Below, piece by piece: positions 12,850 to 26,003 of a stretch of 64,000 nt of DNA. The stretch covers positions 13,578,001-13,642,000 of the forward strand of contig OX637296.1 of assembly GCA_951799445.1 (NCBI GenBank). Direction: 5' to 3'. Both the position numbers and the translations under genes were made by a program. The notes beneath the pieces were generated by a model. That model ran no database searches. It worked only from the letters and a program-made list of their open reading frames with translations, and had not been told where the DNA came from. The DNA comes from Pseudisothecium myosuroides. Its lineage: Eukaryota; Streptophyta; Bryopsida; Hypnales; Lembophyllaceae. The first letter of the stretch is position 1; every line of letters begins with the position of its first letter.

Positions 12850-13130
12850 ACAAAACTCCATTCCCAAGGGTTCTTGTGCCTTGTATACTAAATAGTCAAA
12901 TTATCCACAACATGCCAGCCTTCATTCATGCTTTGAACCAAGATTGTTTTTCTTTCACAGTTTGTGGAGTAGGCCATATAATATGAAATTTCTAGGCAGA
13001 ACTCCCTTTGCAAAGGTCCTTGTGCTCTAAATAGTCAAATTATCGACAACATGCCCTTCATTCACGCTTTGAACCAAGATTGTTTTTCTTGCACTTTGTG
13101 GAGTACACCACGTAATATGAAATTTCAAGA
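12850..13130. repeat. Two-copy direct repeat, period about 136-139 bp
   Basis: TAGTCAAATTATC (12893 and 13032), TTTGAACCAAGATTG (about 12932 and 13068) and ATATGAAATTTC recur in order. The flanking sequence is AT-rich and non-coding. Confidence 0.75.
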
Positions 13131-15814
13131 CACTGCACCCAAATGACAGAAATGCCTATATAGATGCACTTTTGATCGATTATGAAGTGCTTGAAAACCA
13201 TCAATTCTAAAAAATGGTCAACAAGACAAGACCGTTGCGTTTAGCCAAATCACTCAGTTTGAAGGTCTTGTCATTCAGATCCTTGGTCTCCCAATAACCA
13301 TGCTTTGGGTTGAATTTTTTTATCTTGACCCCTAGTAGACATGTAAAACCTGTAAACCCCTGCTCTTATGAGCACTGTACTTTGTGATGATAATCAGTTG
13401 ATTATAACTGAAGGTGGTTGGTGAAATGGATTGAATCCTCTAAGCTTACTGTATGTTCATCTCGCCCCATCCAAGAACAAACAATGTCTGTACAGAAAAT
13501 TTGAATATTCACCTGAAAATTTGAATTGATCAATTTTGGAGGAAATTCTCCGTTCACTGAAGTCCACCAACTGAATGGGATTCTATTCCATGTTGGCCGG
13601 GTGGCGGGCATCTTCAGTTGTCACAGTGAGCGGTCTCCTTCCATCAGCATATTGAGAACTGGGTCACTCCTCCTTTTCAACAGCTATGTCCTGCGATCTT
13701 CGAGAGGATCCAATTTGTCGACCTGGCACAAATGGCGTGAAAATAAGTGGCATTGGAATGAGACCACCCACGAGAAAGCCCGGGAAAATTTCAACACAGG
13801 CGGTCCGGCCACTGGACTGGGTTCCCTCCCTTTCCCTTGTCATTGACGACAGCTCTTTTGTCGTCGTTCAATGCAACTGATATATGCCCAGGGATATGGA
13901 TTGTTCCTTTGCAAAAGCCATTGAAAAATAAGGGATGCTCCCCCTTGAGGCCGATTGTACCAATTTCAGCCTTTTGTCCAATCACAAGTGAGGATTTCGG
14001 ACATCTTACACAACAAGTTGGCCTAACCTCTAGGTGTAAAGCGTTGCTAAGTTAAAAGGAATTGGTACCTCTGGCTTGGGTTAGAAGAATGAAGAGGAAG
14101 AAGAACTCCAACCCTAAGCTTCGCTTGAATAAAAAGTGAGATGATTCTACAGCTATGTAGGCCATGTGAATTTAAGATAGCACGAGGTGAACTCTTATTG
14201 TGTCCCTTTAAAAACTAAACTTTTGGACCACACGTACTAGTAGTTCAGTTAGGAATCATAATAAAGAGCTTAAAGATTTAAAGAGAAAAATTGTTGTTGT
14301 TTGAACTTATGTTATTTGAGATTTGGCATGTGCATCTCGGTAGTTTGTTATTAGGTGGAACTTGTAAAAATCATACTTGCATTGGCTATGCATTTGTGAC
14401 CCTAATGATAAAGTGGACACCCCCAATGCACCATTGACCCTAAACCACCATCTTCACTCTGTGTAAATCTCCAAAATCAATTATGCACCTACGTTGAAGA
14501 AATTGTTTCAGAACCAAACTTTGTTCCTTCGCAACTTTTGCATATGGTATCCAAATGTTGCCTTCTTTGGTGCATTGGAACCTCTTTTCGAGTGCGAGGA
14601 AGAAAATAAGGAAATTTGACCAGTCTAATAATAGTTACTAGGCACAGAACCAAAAGAAAGTGGCATTTTGAGGGTACCCACCTTATGTTGCAGGGTCAAC
14701 AAAGATAAGAAGCTCATTTGGGGGTAGGGAGTTGCTGGAGGATTGGACTGTTGTATCATTGGAAATTGCTTGCACTTGGGACTTTTTAATTGTTTTGAAA
14801 CAAAGAATATTTGTTCAAGTATGTAATAGAATCAACATCAAATGAGTCCCCCCCAGTCCCGGGGGTTGGTTTACTACCTGTTTTGTTTTGTTTTTCTGTT
14901 TTTTCAAAATTGTTTTTCAACATAGAGCGCGCACATGTATTTGAATACTCCCAGTTTGTGTTGGGATTCCCTACTGTAGCTGTGTCATTCAATGCAGGCC
15001 AGGCACGCTGGTTCTTCATGCTTGGAAAATGACCACGGAATGATGTTCTGTTATAAGTGGCGGGGAGTCCTTTGCGTTGTTCCCTGGTGGTACTGTTCAC
15101 TCCATTCCAGATTTCCAGTGTTGTGGTCCCTGAATCGAGCGGACCATTCATGATTTTTCTCAAGGCCGGGGTTCCCCTCACCATGAGACATCATATGCCC
15201 TAACCGAACGCCCATCCAGCAGCCTCCCAATCTGTTGGCCGAATTCAAGAAACTGATGGTTTATCATGAGATTAACATACAGCTTGGTCCTCCAAATTAA
15301 AAGCCACCCTCACTCACTGATTCCGGCATGGAATGGAATGGAATACGGTACATCGTAGTTTATTCACCCTCGAAGTCAAAAAGACGGACAGAGACTCTAC
15401 TAGAAAAAGGGGGTCCCAATTCAATCACTAACTAACGAAGCAAATGACCAAATCCATAGGTGATCACCAATCTTGGGTGGGCTTGGTGGTAGGAATGGAT
15501 TGATTTCCAGTCTTTGGAGAGGTCCGATTTTTGTGTTTAAAAAAATAAAATAAAATCCAGAGTTTATTCCAAGAAGACCAAGAACAAATGGCGGAAAGCC
15601 AAAGGCAAAGCCCTGGAGACACAAACTTCAAACACAACCAATCAACTGAGAATCACAAAGACGCAACCCTAATTTACAGAAAAGTCCCACATGTGGGCTT
15701 TTCGAGGTTCCACGTGATGATGGAGAGGTCTATTTGTGAAGGTCAAAGTAAAGCAAAAGTCAACTTATTGTACAAAATATATTCACATGGTATTTTCACA
15801 CCAAGGGAGACATC
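13130..15814. other. GC-richer intergenic island without a recognisable gene
   Basis: Base composition from about 13400 to 14060 and 14500 to 15760 is closer to the genic ends than to the AT-rich surroundings. Several ORFs of 60-130 codons exist on both strands (for example 13526-13846 plus and 14786-15184 minus). None shows a motif I know or a repeated codon pattern, and none extends across plausible splice sites. It could be a degenerate gene, a non-coding transcript or an unrecognised transposon. I make no functional call. Confidence 0.3.
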
Positions 15815-15818
15815 TTAA

Positions 15819-16742
15819 CCCCTAAAGTTCCTTGACTATGTTCTCACCAAAAATACTCCAAAACTACCATTTCTAGTACAAGTATCAAATTTTTGAAAAA
15901 TATCATTTTTGAACAAATGTAACCATAGGATCTTGTGCTATTTTGGTTTGAGAATATGTGGAAAAAATTTCAGAAATTTCCATCACATAGATTGCAAGAT
16001 ATTAGCATTTGAAGTGGCAAAAGTCCTTTTTTTGGCCTTGTGAAAAACCGGGTAGCTACACTTCACAAGGTCAGATTATTATGAAAAAAATTCCAAAATG
16101 GTTGTGCCTCTTTGGATTCATTCTTTAGGGCAAGTTGGCTACATGCTTGAAAATTTTTAGATCATTTGGAATTGTACAACATATAGGAAAAAAATAGTAA
16201 GTAGAAAGAAGTAAAGAATGGTTCAAAACACTAAATTGTTAAGAAGTTAATTATGGAATTGAAAAATGCCAATCCTAATGGTTGCAATGTTGTAACAAAC
16301 AATCTACATCCTAAAATTTATTTTTTTTTGAAAAATATTGAAAATTGGATGAAATAAACGACTTCAAAATTTATTTTAGAGTAGACAATCCATAACTGCC
16401 TGCAAACTAAAAATCCTCGTAACGCTTGATTCATTAATCAAAATCAAATGATTCAGAGCTTTCCATGTATATATAAATCTAATAAACGAATTTCAAATTT
16501 TTATTTTTGAAAAAAGTGATTTTTTTTATCTGCCTGGACTGCCCGAGTTGAGAAACAAACAACATTTTTGGCCATAACTTTTGACTCGTATTTCCAAATG
16601 TCATGAAATTTTGTATATATGAAAGATATTCCTTGTCCCCACCTTCTATAAAAATTTCAGCCCAAAATATTCAAATCTCCAGTCACAAGTACCTGCCCAA
16701 AATTTCTATGTTGCCAAAAAACACATGTTGGTCCTTTAGGGG
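15819..16742 (+). mobile_element. TTAA-bounded non-autonomous DNA transposon, 924 bp
   Basis: TTAA at 15815-15818, then CCCCTAAAGTTCC; the right end is GGTCCTTTAGGGG followed by TTAA at 16743-16746. The interior is non-coding and shares many phrases with the other copies: ACCATAGGATCTTGT, AGATTGCAAGATATTAGCAT and GCCATAACTTTTGACTCGTA. Terminal repeats plus TTAA at both edges fit a piggyBac-like or Sola3-type MITE. Best matched subfamily member: 19544-20387. Confidence 0.8.
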
Positions 16743-16746
16743 TTAA

Positions 16747-17839
16747 ATTTGAGAGGAATAAAATAAACCTTACTATGATAGAAGATGAAGGTTGCTAGCT
16801 AGGTACCTTACGAGATGGTTAGATTTGGCATAAATTAATTCTTTTTTGTATAAAAGTGCCATGTGTCATCTTGTAAATGGTGTGCGGTGACATGGACCCC
16901 TGGAATCTAGTGTAGAAATTTAATTTTGAGACTTGAGTGCCAAATCAAACCTTCAAGTATGGCATAGTGACCCTTTGATCTTAGTAGGGTTAGTTTTTTT
17001 ACATGAATCTAAAAGCTTTGTCCTTGGTGTGAATGTGCCCTTGGATAGTAGATACATAGTGTATATGATCAGAAAGTGCAAATGTGGATTCCCTCCTTAT
17101 GAATGAATTAGTACTACATGGGTAAGAAAATCAAGTTAACATGCATTTTAGAATGTGAAAATTTTAGAGAGTTTGCTATTTATATGGTATGATTATAAGG
17201 GTTTTAACATTTGAGCATCTCAAATGAACATGCAATTTAAAGTAATACATTATGAATTAATTTCATAGTCACTTTTAAGAAAGGAAATAATCAAATACAA
17301 ATTCATACATTTAGAATGATGTTGTACAATAGAATGTTGCATCGCATGCTATTGATTAAACCATAAGAGTAGTTAAAAATACCTAATAGTACAAATATCA
17401 TCATCATGTTTGAATAAGGAAAGAGAGATATCATTGCCATGATTTTCTAGGAATACTTTGAAAATGAATTAGAAACTAAGAAAATAATAATAATAGTAAT
17501 AATAATAGTAATGATTGTAATAATAATGGCTCCACCTCTAAAGTTAATATGAATGTAACATTTGGTAAACATGGTTTTACAAAGAACACCTTGTACTACA
17601 AGAAAAGACACAATTTTATATATTTTTACAAAGTTCCAATTAAATATGAACTAATCTTCCTAGCCTAGAAAATAGGTTCACATAATGCATTTAAAGATTT
17701 GTTTAGAAGCAAAAGTTAAATTATTGACATTGAAAGTTTTTAGACAAATTCATATTTGCTTTCACTCAATAAAAAGATTTTTTATAAGGTTTCATAAAAA
17801 ATCCTTATCAATTTGTTTCAACTTGATTTTTTTTACTAA
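16747..17839. other. AT-rich stretch with an AAT microsatellite
   Basis: Non-coding. An imperfect (AAT/AGT)n run lies at about 17484-17527. No other structure recognised. Confidence 0.35.
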
Positions 17840-18646
17840 CCTCTAAAGTCCCAAAGTCCCTTTGGAGGACCCTTGAGATTTTGGATAGGCTTGCGTAACC
17901 TCAAATTTTGACATAATTTTCTAGAACTCGTTTTTAAGATGACATATCATATTGGCATTTGGGGGATATAATATTTATTTCAATCGGTACCCGGGAGCAA
18001 AAGTAATGCCATTCTAAGTTCAAAAAGCAGCTCGGCCAGTAAATCAAATATTATCACCAAAAATTGAATTTTTTTTCTCAAAGATTTGATTTATGTCTAC
18101 ATGTGAAGCTTTGATTCGTTCTATTTGGACTAGTGGGGAGAAAGTTATGGACAATCTTGTTTTTGAAGCAATCTAAGCATTTTTTGAAAGATAACTCATA
18201 GAATTCATTTATGAATGCAAATTTTACAGTTTAAAAAATTTGTCAAAATTTAAGTTTGTTTGCTAGAACAATCTCACCATTGGGATTATTGTATTTCAAT
18301 TCCATCTTAAAGCTACTAACAATTTAGTATTTTGTTCAATCTCTTACCTACTTCTACTTAACAAAAAAATTCAGAATGAAATCAAGTGGTTTTTTTTAAT
18401 TTTTTAGCCCGACTCTCAACTCAATTCTTCAGCATAGAAGACTAGAAATTGAAAATCAGTAGTGCAAGATTTTAAATTAAGAAGATTCAAAGCAAAAAAA
18501 TCTAGTTGAGCTAGGTGCAATAAAACTTGTTTACTTTATTTTAAATGCAAATATCTTGCAATTTGTACAGTCAAAGTTTCTAAAATTTATTCCACAAATT
18601 TTTATAATAGTCTGGTGCAAGATCTTAGGCCTTGGGACTGTAGGGG
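17840..18646 (-). mobile_element. TTAA-bounded element, reverse orientation, about 807 bp
   Basis: The left edge is a mutated TTAA (CTAA at 17836-17839) followed by CTCTAAAG and a CCCAAAGTCCCTTTGGAGG subterminal fold. The right edge is CTGTAGGGG and TTAA (18647-18650). Interior phrases (GAGAAAGTTATGGACAATCTTG, split by variants in other copies; ACAATCTCACCATTGGGATT) match 34534-35462. Compared with that copy it has lost some sequence near its right end. Confidence 0.7.
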
Positions 18647-18650
18647 TTAA

Positions 18651-19539
18651 AATATAACTAGAGTCTTAATTCTATAAATTCTATAAATTTTCATTATACT
18701 TGTATTTTTTAAGATTTAAAGTTTTCTAAATTGCACATCATTCTTTAGGCTTTGTAAGTTTGAAATTAATACATCTACATTCAAATTAAGTTAAGTCACA
18801 AAACTCAATCTTCAAACTATCATAGATACTCTTCTATATATGACTTTAATTTTTTCATTGACTGTAATGTGGAATAAATGCTACTTGATAATAAAATCAT
18901 CTTGTTTTTTTGGTATTTTAGTAATTTTAATACGCGGAGTAAGATAATCCCCTCTTCTCATCCAATCACAATGCACTGAAAAGAGGTTGCACATCCGTTT
19001 CCTCCCTCCTCCTGGCTTGAAATTTTGACAGTCGTTGATTTGAAAAAAAAAATACTCCCCCTTGCCATTGATCTTGAAAAACAACCTTGATATATGGATA
19101 TGGTATGTGTACATGTACTGGATACAAGATATGGTACAAGCTACGAGATATGAGATACAATATGGGTACTAGATACGGATATAAGATATGATACAATACG
19201 AGATACAAGATACAAATATGCATATGGGATACGGGATATATCCTATATCAATTGCTAGTCCCACCCCCACCTGAAAATTACAAAGGGATGGAAGAGGTGG
19301 GAGGGTTAAATTTTAAAATTTCATTTAAAATGTTTAAATGAAATGGGGGGAGGGGGGAGAGTAAAATTTTAAAATTCATTTAAAATTTCAATGCATTGTG
19401 ACACTTTTGTCACAATGCACAATGCATTGAAAAGAGGCAGTTACTGCCTATGTCACAATGCACTCAATACTTTGGCCAAGATCCTAAGTCATTAGTATAT
19501 AGATTTAAAAGGTCACTAGTGTAAAGATTTATGGAGTCT
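18651..19539. other. AT-rich spacer with degenerate GATAC minisatellite and a perfect inverted repeat
   Basis: About 19083-19245 is a low-complexity run of GATACAAGATATGG-like words. A perfect 12-bp inverted repeat, TGCATTGTGACA and TGTCACAATGCA around a 4-base loop, lies near 19392-19419. The phrase CACAATGCAYTGAAAAGAGG appears at about 18967 and again at about 19413, so the roughly 445 bp between may be an insertion or a duplicated segment. No gene. Confidence 0.5.
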
Positions 19540-19543
19540 TTAA

Positions 19544-20387
19544 CCATGACTATGTTTTCACCAAAAATACTCCAGAACTGCCATTCTAGTACGAGTACCA
19601 AATTTTGGATTTTTTTTTGACAAATGTAACCATAGGATCTCGTAGTATATTGACTTGAAAACATGTTTTAAAAATACCAGAAATATCCACCAGGTGGATT
19701 GCAAGATATAAACATTCAAATTCACAAAAATCATTTTTTTGGCCCGGCGGAAAACAGTGCAGCTGTACTTCAGAAGCTCACTTTTCAATGAAAAAATGCC
19801 AAAAATGGTGTTGCTTCTTTAAATTAATTTTCCTAGACAAGTTGGCTATATGCTTGAAAAATTTCACATCATTTGGAATTGTAGAACATAGAGGAAAAAA
19901 ATAGTAAGTAGAAAGAAATAGATAATGATTCAAAATACTAAATTGTTAAGATTTTAATTATGGAATTGAAAAATACCAATTCCAAAGGTTGTAATGTTTT
20001 AATAAATAATCTACATCCAGTTATTTTATTTTTTTCCAGAAAAATTGAAAGTTGAGTTAAATAAACGACTCCAAAGTTTATTTTAGAGTAGAAAATCCAT
20101 AACTGCCCACAAACAAAAACTCCTCATAACTTTTGACTCGTTGATTGAAATGGAATGATTCAAAGCTTTCTACATATATACAACTCTAGAAATTTCAAAT
20201 TTTTGTTTTTGAATAAAGTGATTTTTTTATCTGCATGAACTGTCCAGTCACAAAAACAAAAACATATTAGGCCATAACTTTTGACTCATATTTTCAAATA
20301 TCATGAAATTTAGTGTACTTCATTATTCACACTAGCTTGACCAAAATTGCTATATAGCCAAAAAAACGCAGTCTGGTCTTTTAGGAG
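19544..20387 (+). mobile_element. TTAA-bounded element, decayed ends
   Basis: Clearly colinear with 15819-16742: GACTATGTTTTCACCAAAAA, ACTCCAGAACTGCCATT, CCATAGGATCTCGTA and GCCATAACTTTTGACTCATA all match. TTAA stands at 19540-19543, but the first bases of the terminal repeat are lost. The right end is GGTCTTTTAGGAG followed by ATAA in place of TTAA. Non-coding. Confidence 0.65.
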
Positions 20388-20470
20388 ATAATATGAAAGT
20401 CAATTCTAGTATATAATCCTTTGGTCACTAGTATAAAGATTTAGGGAGAAAATTAGTTACATAGTATGTA

Positions 20471-21001
20471 CTCCCTTTGTCCCACTAAAAAATTCCAAAT
20501 GAGGCACAATTTTTGTCCCAGTAAAAACTTCCATTTACTAATTTTGACCATTGAGTAAGCATTGGCTGTATTGAATGACCTTGTAGGAGTAAGTGGCAAG
20601 CAATCAAAGAACATTCGTCTCCTAGCAAGCTTGGCCTTGCCCGTATGAGGCACCTTATATATGTTGCTTCGTCAAATAGTTGTGTTGACAATGGATTTGG
20701 GGACTACTTTGGCACTATGGAGATTGTTCATGAAGGGGGTCAGGTTTCGTAGATGCAGTATTTAGGTTGGAAGCATATATTTCTACAATCCCATTGTTGC
20801 CACCAACCTTTAAAATCATTATAAATGACGAGCTCGCAGCTTTTGTAATGATGCTCAAATATGACACTTTCCACATAGATTTTGGATGCCTAAGCAATGG
20901 CGCCTAAATTGGAGATTTTGCATAGATCTAGGATAAGTTCTAGAATGTATGTATCATTGGCACAAAGACTAAAAATATTGTTAATCCCAGGACAGAGGGA
21001 A
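20471..21001 (+). mobile_element. Stowaway-like (Tc1/mariner-type) element, copy 1
   Basis: Begins TA then CTCCCTTTGTCCCACTAAAA and ends near GGACAGAGGGAAC, the usual Stowaway terminal motif. The inside shares words with the reversed copy at 39939-40509, including the AAGCTTGGCCTTGCCC region and TTGGTGGCAACAATGG. The right terminus is damaged, and a second GGACAGAGGGAACAAT follows directly. No transposase ORF. Confidence 0.72.
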
Positions 21002-21589
21002 CAATAGAAGTAGGACAGAGGGAACAATCCTTTGGTCATTGGTATAAAGATTTAGGGGGAAAACCAATTACATAGAATGTAGTCATGGGTCACAAGAATA
21101 AAGATCCAAGTGGTCATTATTTGGTAAAAAGACTAAATACTGTAATTGGATTTCCTTATTAGATTTGAATATTTGAATAATTTTATTTTTTTGAAAATTT
21201 TGTATATATTTTATAGTACATTTATATTTTAAAATGTAGGATGTAGATTACAACTTTGTTAACTTTGCTATAATTATGTAAAAAAATTCACTATCTAATT
21301 GTTACGGTGCATTAACGTAGTTGTCATAAAATTTATGCACTCACATTTTAAAATGATTGAATTTTGCTGTTGACAATGATAAAATTTTATTCAAGTTTTT
21401 GATATTTTATTGCAGTAAATAGAATTCATTACTTTGGTACATATACTTTGTTGTTGATTCATTGTAAAATCCTATGTAAAAATACACTTGAATAATAGAA
21501 TGGTTAGAATGGTTATGTGCATAGCGTTTCTACTTTTATTCTACTATTTAAGATGATTAAAGTTTGTAAAAGATGTTTAATTTTTTTTT

Positions 21590-22590
21590 AGTTACAATTC
21601 TTTTTATTCTTTTTTTTTGCAACCTAATTTTTTAAAAATTCCATTAGGAAGTAAAAAGATAAATGAGAGGTTGAAAAAAGAGAAAACCATAGGATAGGAA
21701 CAAGTAAAAAAATAAATTGTAAGTTAAAAGAATAAATCAGCTCTCTTTGTTTGTCTCCAGTCTACATTTACTTTTTCACTATTGAAGACTAGTGATCAAT
21801 GAAAAATAAATTTGCTCTTAATCATGGCTCTCGACTGAGGATTTGGCTAAGAAAATTATGCATTCCTTAATCACCAATATAAAGACCCCTTTAAGAATGT
21901 ATTCTTAGATTTTTGGGGGAAAAACCCATTGTAGGTGGTTAAAAATGATGTATAGCTTATGATTGTAGAATACTAAATGAAATTGTATTTCTCTTTTTGG
22001 ATGCTAATCTTGGTTTCTTAGCTCCAAAAGTTTCATTTAATCCTTTGGCGTCCATGCTATGGTAAGTAGAAAATCAACAAATTTTTCAATCTTTTATTTA
22101 AAAAATATGTATTATAATTTATATTTGAAATATTTTAATAATTTAATCATGTGAAGTTATATTTGCCTTGGGAAGGCATGTAATACAATTTTTGTGTGAT
22201 CATTGGTGGATGCTTCTTAGGATCACAATGCTTATATAAAGCATATGCCAACCATGTCAAAAACAAATGTTCTAATTCAACAAGTAATAGGTGTAGTGGA
22301 AGAATTTTTAACCTGATTACGAATTGGTTCAAGTAGGCTATTGAAAATTAAGTCAACAAGTGCTTTTGTACAATCATGTATTTTGAGGGTTCATAAGTCC
22401 ATAAAATGATATGATTTTTGTGTACTTTGTATATAGAAAGAGCACAAATATGAACTTCATGTTTTTCCATCAGTTGAATTCATGATATCTTCATTTGCAA
22501 CCCAAACATTTAAAACCCCATTCTACACTCCAACATGCATGTTTCAATGATAATCTTTAAAGATATGTAGAGATGTATATAGACAATACC
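21590..22590. repeat. About 0.9-1 kb repeat, paralogue of 29140-30040
   Basis: Shared ordered phrases with 29140-30040: AAGATAAATGAGAGGTTGAAA, TTTGTTTGTCTCCAGTCTAC, TTGAAGACTAGTGATCAA, CTAATCTTGG and CAATTTTTGTGTGAT. Non-coding. At the second location it follows directly on composite block copy 2, so the two were juxtaposed there by rearrangement. Confidence 0.7.
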
Positions 22591-24002
22591 ACATTCAACT
22601 TTTAGAATGTAAGTAGTGTAATAAAAAAAAGCAACATACACCATTGAATTGATAATTCCACAATTGGTATCCTTCATTTAGAGGTCATTTTAATATCTAT
22701 ACCTTATCATATTCAAATACAACACCATATACGTAGAATATGTGACCATTTTGTAGTTTCTAAGACATGTAGGAAGAACAACAATTATCTAAATAGGAAT
22801 GTCATGTTTCATTGGATCTAGCTCAATTTGAATGCAAATTCATGTCACTAATATATACCTCAATTCATGCACTTTCTATGCGTCTTTTTTTTAGTGGCTA
22901 AAAATCACCAAAATTCACCTATTGTTCATATATTTCGATTTTACAATAGGAATTAAAGGGGTAGAAATTGCATTTTTTTGCCTAACTTTACTATCCACTA
23001 ATTATATTTAGCCATTTGGATCACCAACCACTCAGAGCACACATTGCAACTCAACTTGATAAGCAACAATTTGTAATTGGCTATACTACTCTCATCATGG
23101 ACATACATTCCAAACAAGGTCACCAAATCTTAGCCATCGGATCACATCTTGCCGCCTATCCTAATTTATACTTCAATATCCAATATCCTAAAGTACTCTC
23201 TGCAATGCACTTGCATGTCATCATGCTAGTCTCTCATACAAATAGACTAAGAGCCAAGACCTCTATCAAGGTTGGGTGCCCATTGTAATGATTTTGTAAG
23301 TTTCATTATTTTAATATAGCCAACGTCACAATCCATCTTCAATAAAGAATTTTTTAGTTTGGATATTGCACTTTGAAGTCCAAGTTTATTTTGCCCTCGT
23401 GCAAAAGATAGATCAATTCAAGACAAAGTAGGATACCATAGGATCCAACCTCTTCTTGAATAGTATAGTTCTTGGACAATGTAGTCATTTGGTAGTTAGA
23501 GAGTTCTTTATTTAAATAGTAATTGAACTCTCAAGTTAACCTACATTCTCATAATCTTAAATTGTAAATGATGGCCTTATTTGCTACTGAAATGACAAGA
23601 AATGGTCATTGGTAGGTATTGTTGCATTTCTGATTTGCATTCATTCACCACTTTGATACTCTAGCATTCCTTGTCACCTTTGTAGTCACTACTTTCATTT
23701 AGACCATCACCAAACTTCAATAATTCAAAACATGTAGAAGCCAAAAATTAACTTAAAATTTTTCAATAGATCTACCATGAAGATGGATATGTCAACTGCC
23801 TCTTTGCTTTCTTCATCAAAATCTATGTATAGCCAAAATTCACTAATGTTCATCTACTCAACGAAATTACTTTCTTCCAAGAATGAATAGAAGTAGCCAC
23901 TTTGTCAAAAGTTCATCCAAAATTATCTCCACTCCTTTCAAAAAACTAAATTATTAAAAAAACATTGCTTCTATATTACATACAAGGTATATAATGAGCA
24001 AT
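22591..24002. other. AT-rich stretch, no gene supported
   Basis: One 90-codon ORF at 23016-23288 (plus) has no recognisable motif, an ordinary composition and no neighbours; I do not call it. No terminal repeats or tandem period seen. Confidence 0.3.
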
Positions 24003-24559
24003 TAGAGTTAATTGCAAAGTACCTTAAACTAGGGTCCAAGAGCTGGAGTTTCTTAAAAAGACATCATGTTGGATGAATAGAGTGTTGAAAAGTTGCCAGG
24101 CTCTCTCAACTTAAAATAAACACGACATAAAACTCCTCCAAGTACTGAAATTGGGCTCCGTTTGAATTTGGTGCCGATTTTTAATTTGCATCACGGCTAC
24201 ACCAATAGCCACAAGCATCATCCATGACAAGAAAAGAACAAGTTAGTTTTCTATCATTCAAAGCCGAAGAAAAGTTTCACAGCCTATCTTTTAGAAAAGT
24301 GTATTCCTTTGCGGTTAACTACATAAAAAAAAGTTACAGATTCATTGGTCCTGTAAAATTTGGGACATCATTACAATTAACTCATTTTTATGAAGATACG
24401 ATGAATGTTTAAGGATCTTGAAACTGGTATATTCAAAATCAACCCTAGGATTTTATAAAATAAAATAATTAATCAAGGCATGTGATCTCCAAACTGCAAT
24501 AGAAGAACCAAGAATATTGGCTCAAAGCAAGGGAATTATTTAAAGTATAAGAAAAGAGG

Positions 24560-24990
24560 TATTAGTCACCTTGTAACATTCCTTCTTGGATACTTGGCTC
24601 TTTTCTTAAGTTAAAGAGAGAAGATAAAATTGGATAGTGAACACTAGAAATATCCCAATGTCAACTATGGAATCACCTCACAATAGTCCTTTTGGATATT
24701 TGGCTCTTTTTTCAAGTTAAAAAGAGAAGATAGAATGGGATGGTGAACACTGTTAGATATCCACAATGTCAGCCAAGGAGTCACCTCACAGCATTTCTTC
24801 TTGGACACTTGGTTCTTTTTTTAAATTAAAGGGAGAAGATAGAACTGTTTGGTGAACACTGTTAGAAATCCACAATGTCAGCTACAGAGTCACCTCACAA
24901 TATTTCTTCTATAAAGGGTGTTGGTCACTTTATGATATTTTTTTTAGAGACAAGGATCATTTTATAACATTCCTCTCATATACTTGGTTC
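24560..24990. repeat. Tandem array A3, about four copies
   Basis: Units of about 107 bp begin near 24566, 24673, 24780 and 24889 with GTCACCTYRYARYATTYC-type words, followed by AAGTTAAAGAGAGAAGATA and AATGTCAGCCA variants. Confidence 0.8.
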
Positions 24991-25111
24991 CTTTTGAAGT
25001 TTTAAAGGAAAAAAAATAATATTGGGTAGTGAACACTGGTAAAGATAAAAGCTATACATTTTAATGCAAAATCCTTTAGGATGATTTCAAAATTAGGTGT
25101 AGTTTCTTTAA

Positions 25112-26003
25112 TTCCTAAAGGACCAACCTGCTATTTTTAGCGACATAAAAATTTGGACAGGTACGTGTGACTGGAGATTTGCATACTTTAGGCTGAAATT
25201 CTAATAAAAGGTGGGGACGAGGAATATCTTTCATATGCACTTAATTTCATGACATTTGGAAATAGGAGTCAAAAGCTATGGCCTAATATGTAGTTTGTTT
25301 TTCAACTCGGGCAGTCCAGGCAAAGAAAAAAAATCATTTTTTTCAAAAACAAAAATTTGAAATTGATTTTCTGGAGTTATATAAACATGGAAAGCTTTGA
25401 ATCAGTCCAAAAGTTATGAAGTTTTTTTTGTTTTCCGGGAAATTATGGATTCTCTACTCTAAAATAAACTTTGAAGTCCTTTATCTTACTCAATTTTCAA
25501 TATTTTTTGAAAAAAATAAAATCATAGGATGTAGATTGTTCATTACAACATTGCAACTATTGGAATTGGCCTTTTTCAATTCCATAACTAAATTCATTAA
25601 CAATTTTGTATTTTGAATCATTTTCAACTTTTTTTCTACTTACTATTTTTTCCTATATGTTTTGCAACTCCAAATGATTAGAATTTTTTTATGCATGTAG
25701 CCAACTTGTCTAGGAAAAAGAATCCATTTTGGACATTTTTGCATGGAAAAGTGAGCTTGTGAAGCGCAGCTGCCCTGTTTTTTTGTAAGACCCAAAAAAT
25801 GATTTCAATGACTTTGAATGCTTATATCTTGCAATTCATCAGGTGGAAATTTTTGAAACTTTTACCACGTGTTCTCAAGTCAGCATACTACAAGATCCTA
25901 TGGTTACATGTGTCAAAAAAAATTAATTAATTTTTGGTATTTGTACTAAAAATGACAATTTTTGAGAGTTTTTGATGAAAACATAGTCTTGGAACTTTAG
26001 GGC
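25112..26003 (-). mobile_element. TTAA-bounded element with clean empty-site evidence, 892 bp
   Basis: TTAA at 25108-25111, then TTCCTAAAGGACCAA; the right end is GAACTTTAGGGC followed by TTAA at 26004-26007. The surrounding repeat exists without the insertion at 7566-7569 and 27476-27479 (CTTTAATTGACATACAAA). The element therefore entered one TTAA and left a TTAA on each side. Interior phrases (GGCCTAATATG, CTCTACTCTAAAATAAAC) are the reverse complement of those in 15819-16742. Non-coding apart from short chance ORFs. Confidence 0.9.

Noticed and set aside
15815..16746. Solo LTRs as the explanation for the repeated 0.9-kb elements
   Set aside because: The ends are inverted, not TG...CA, the flanking duplication is the fixed sequence TTAA, and nested and empty sites support a cut-and-paste element.
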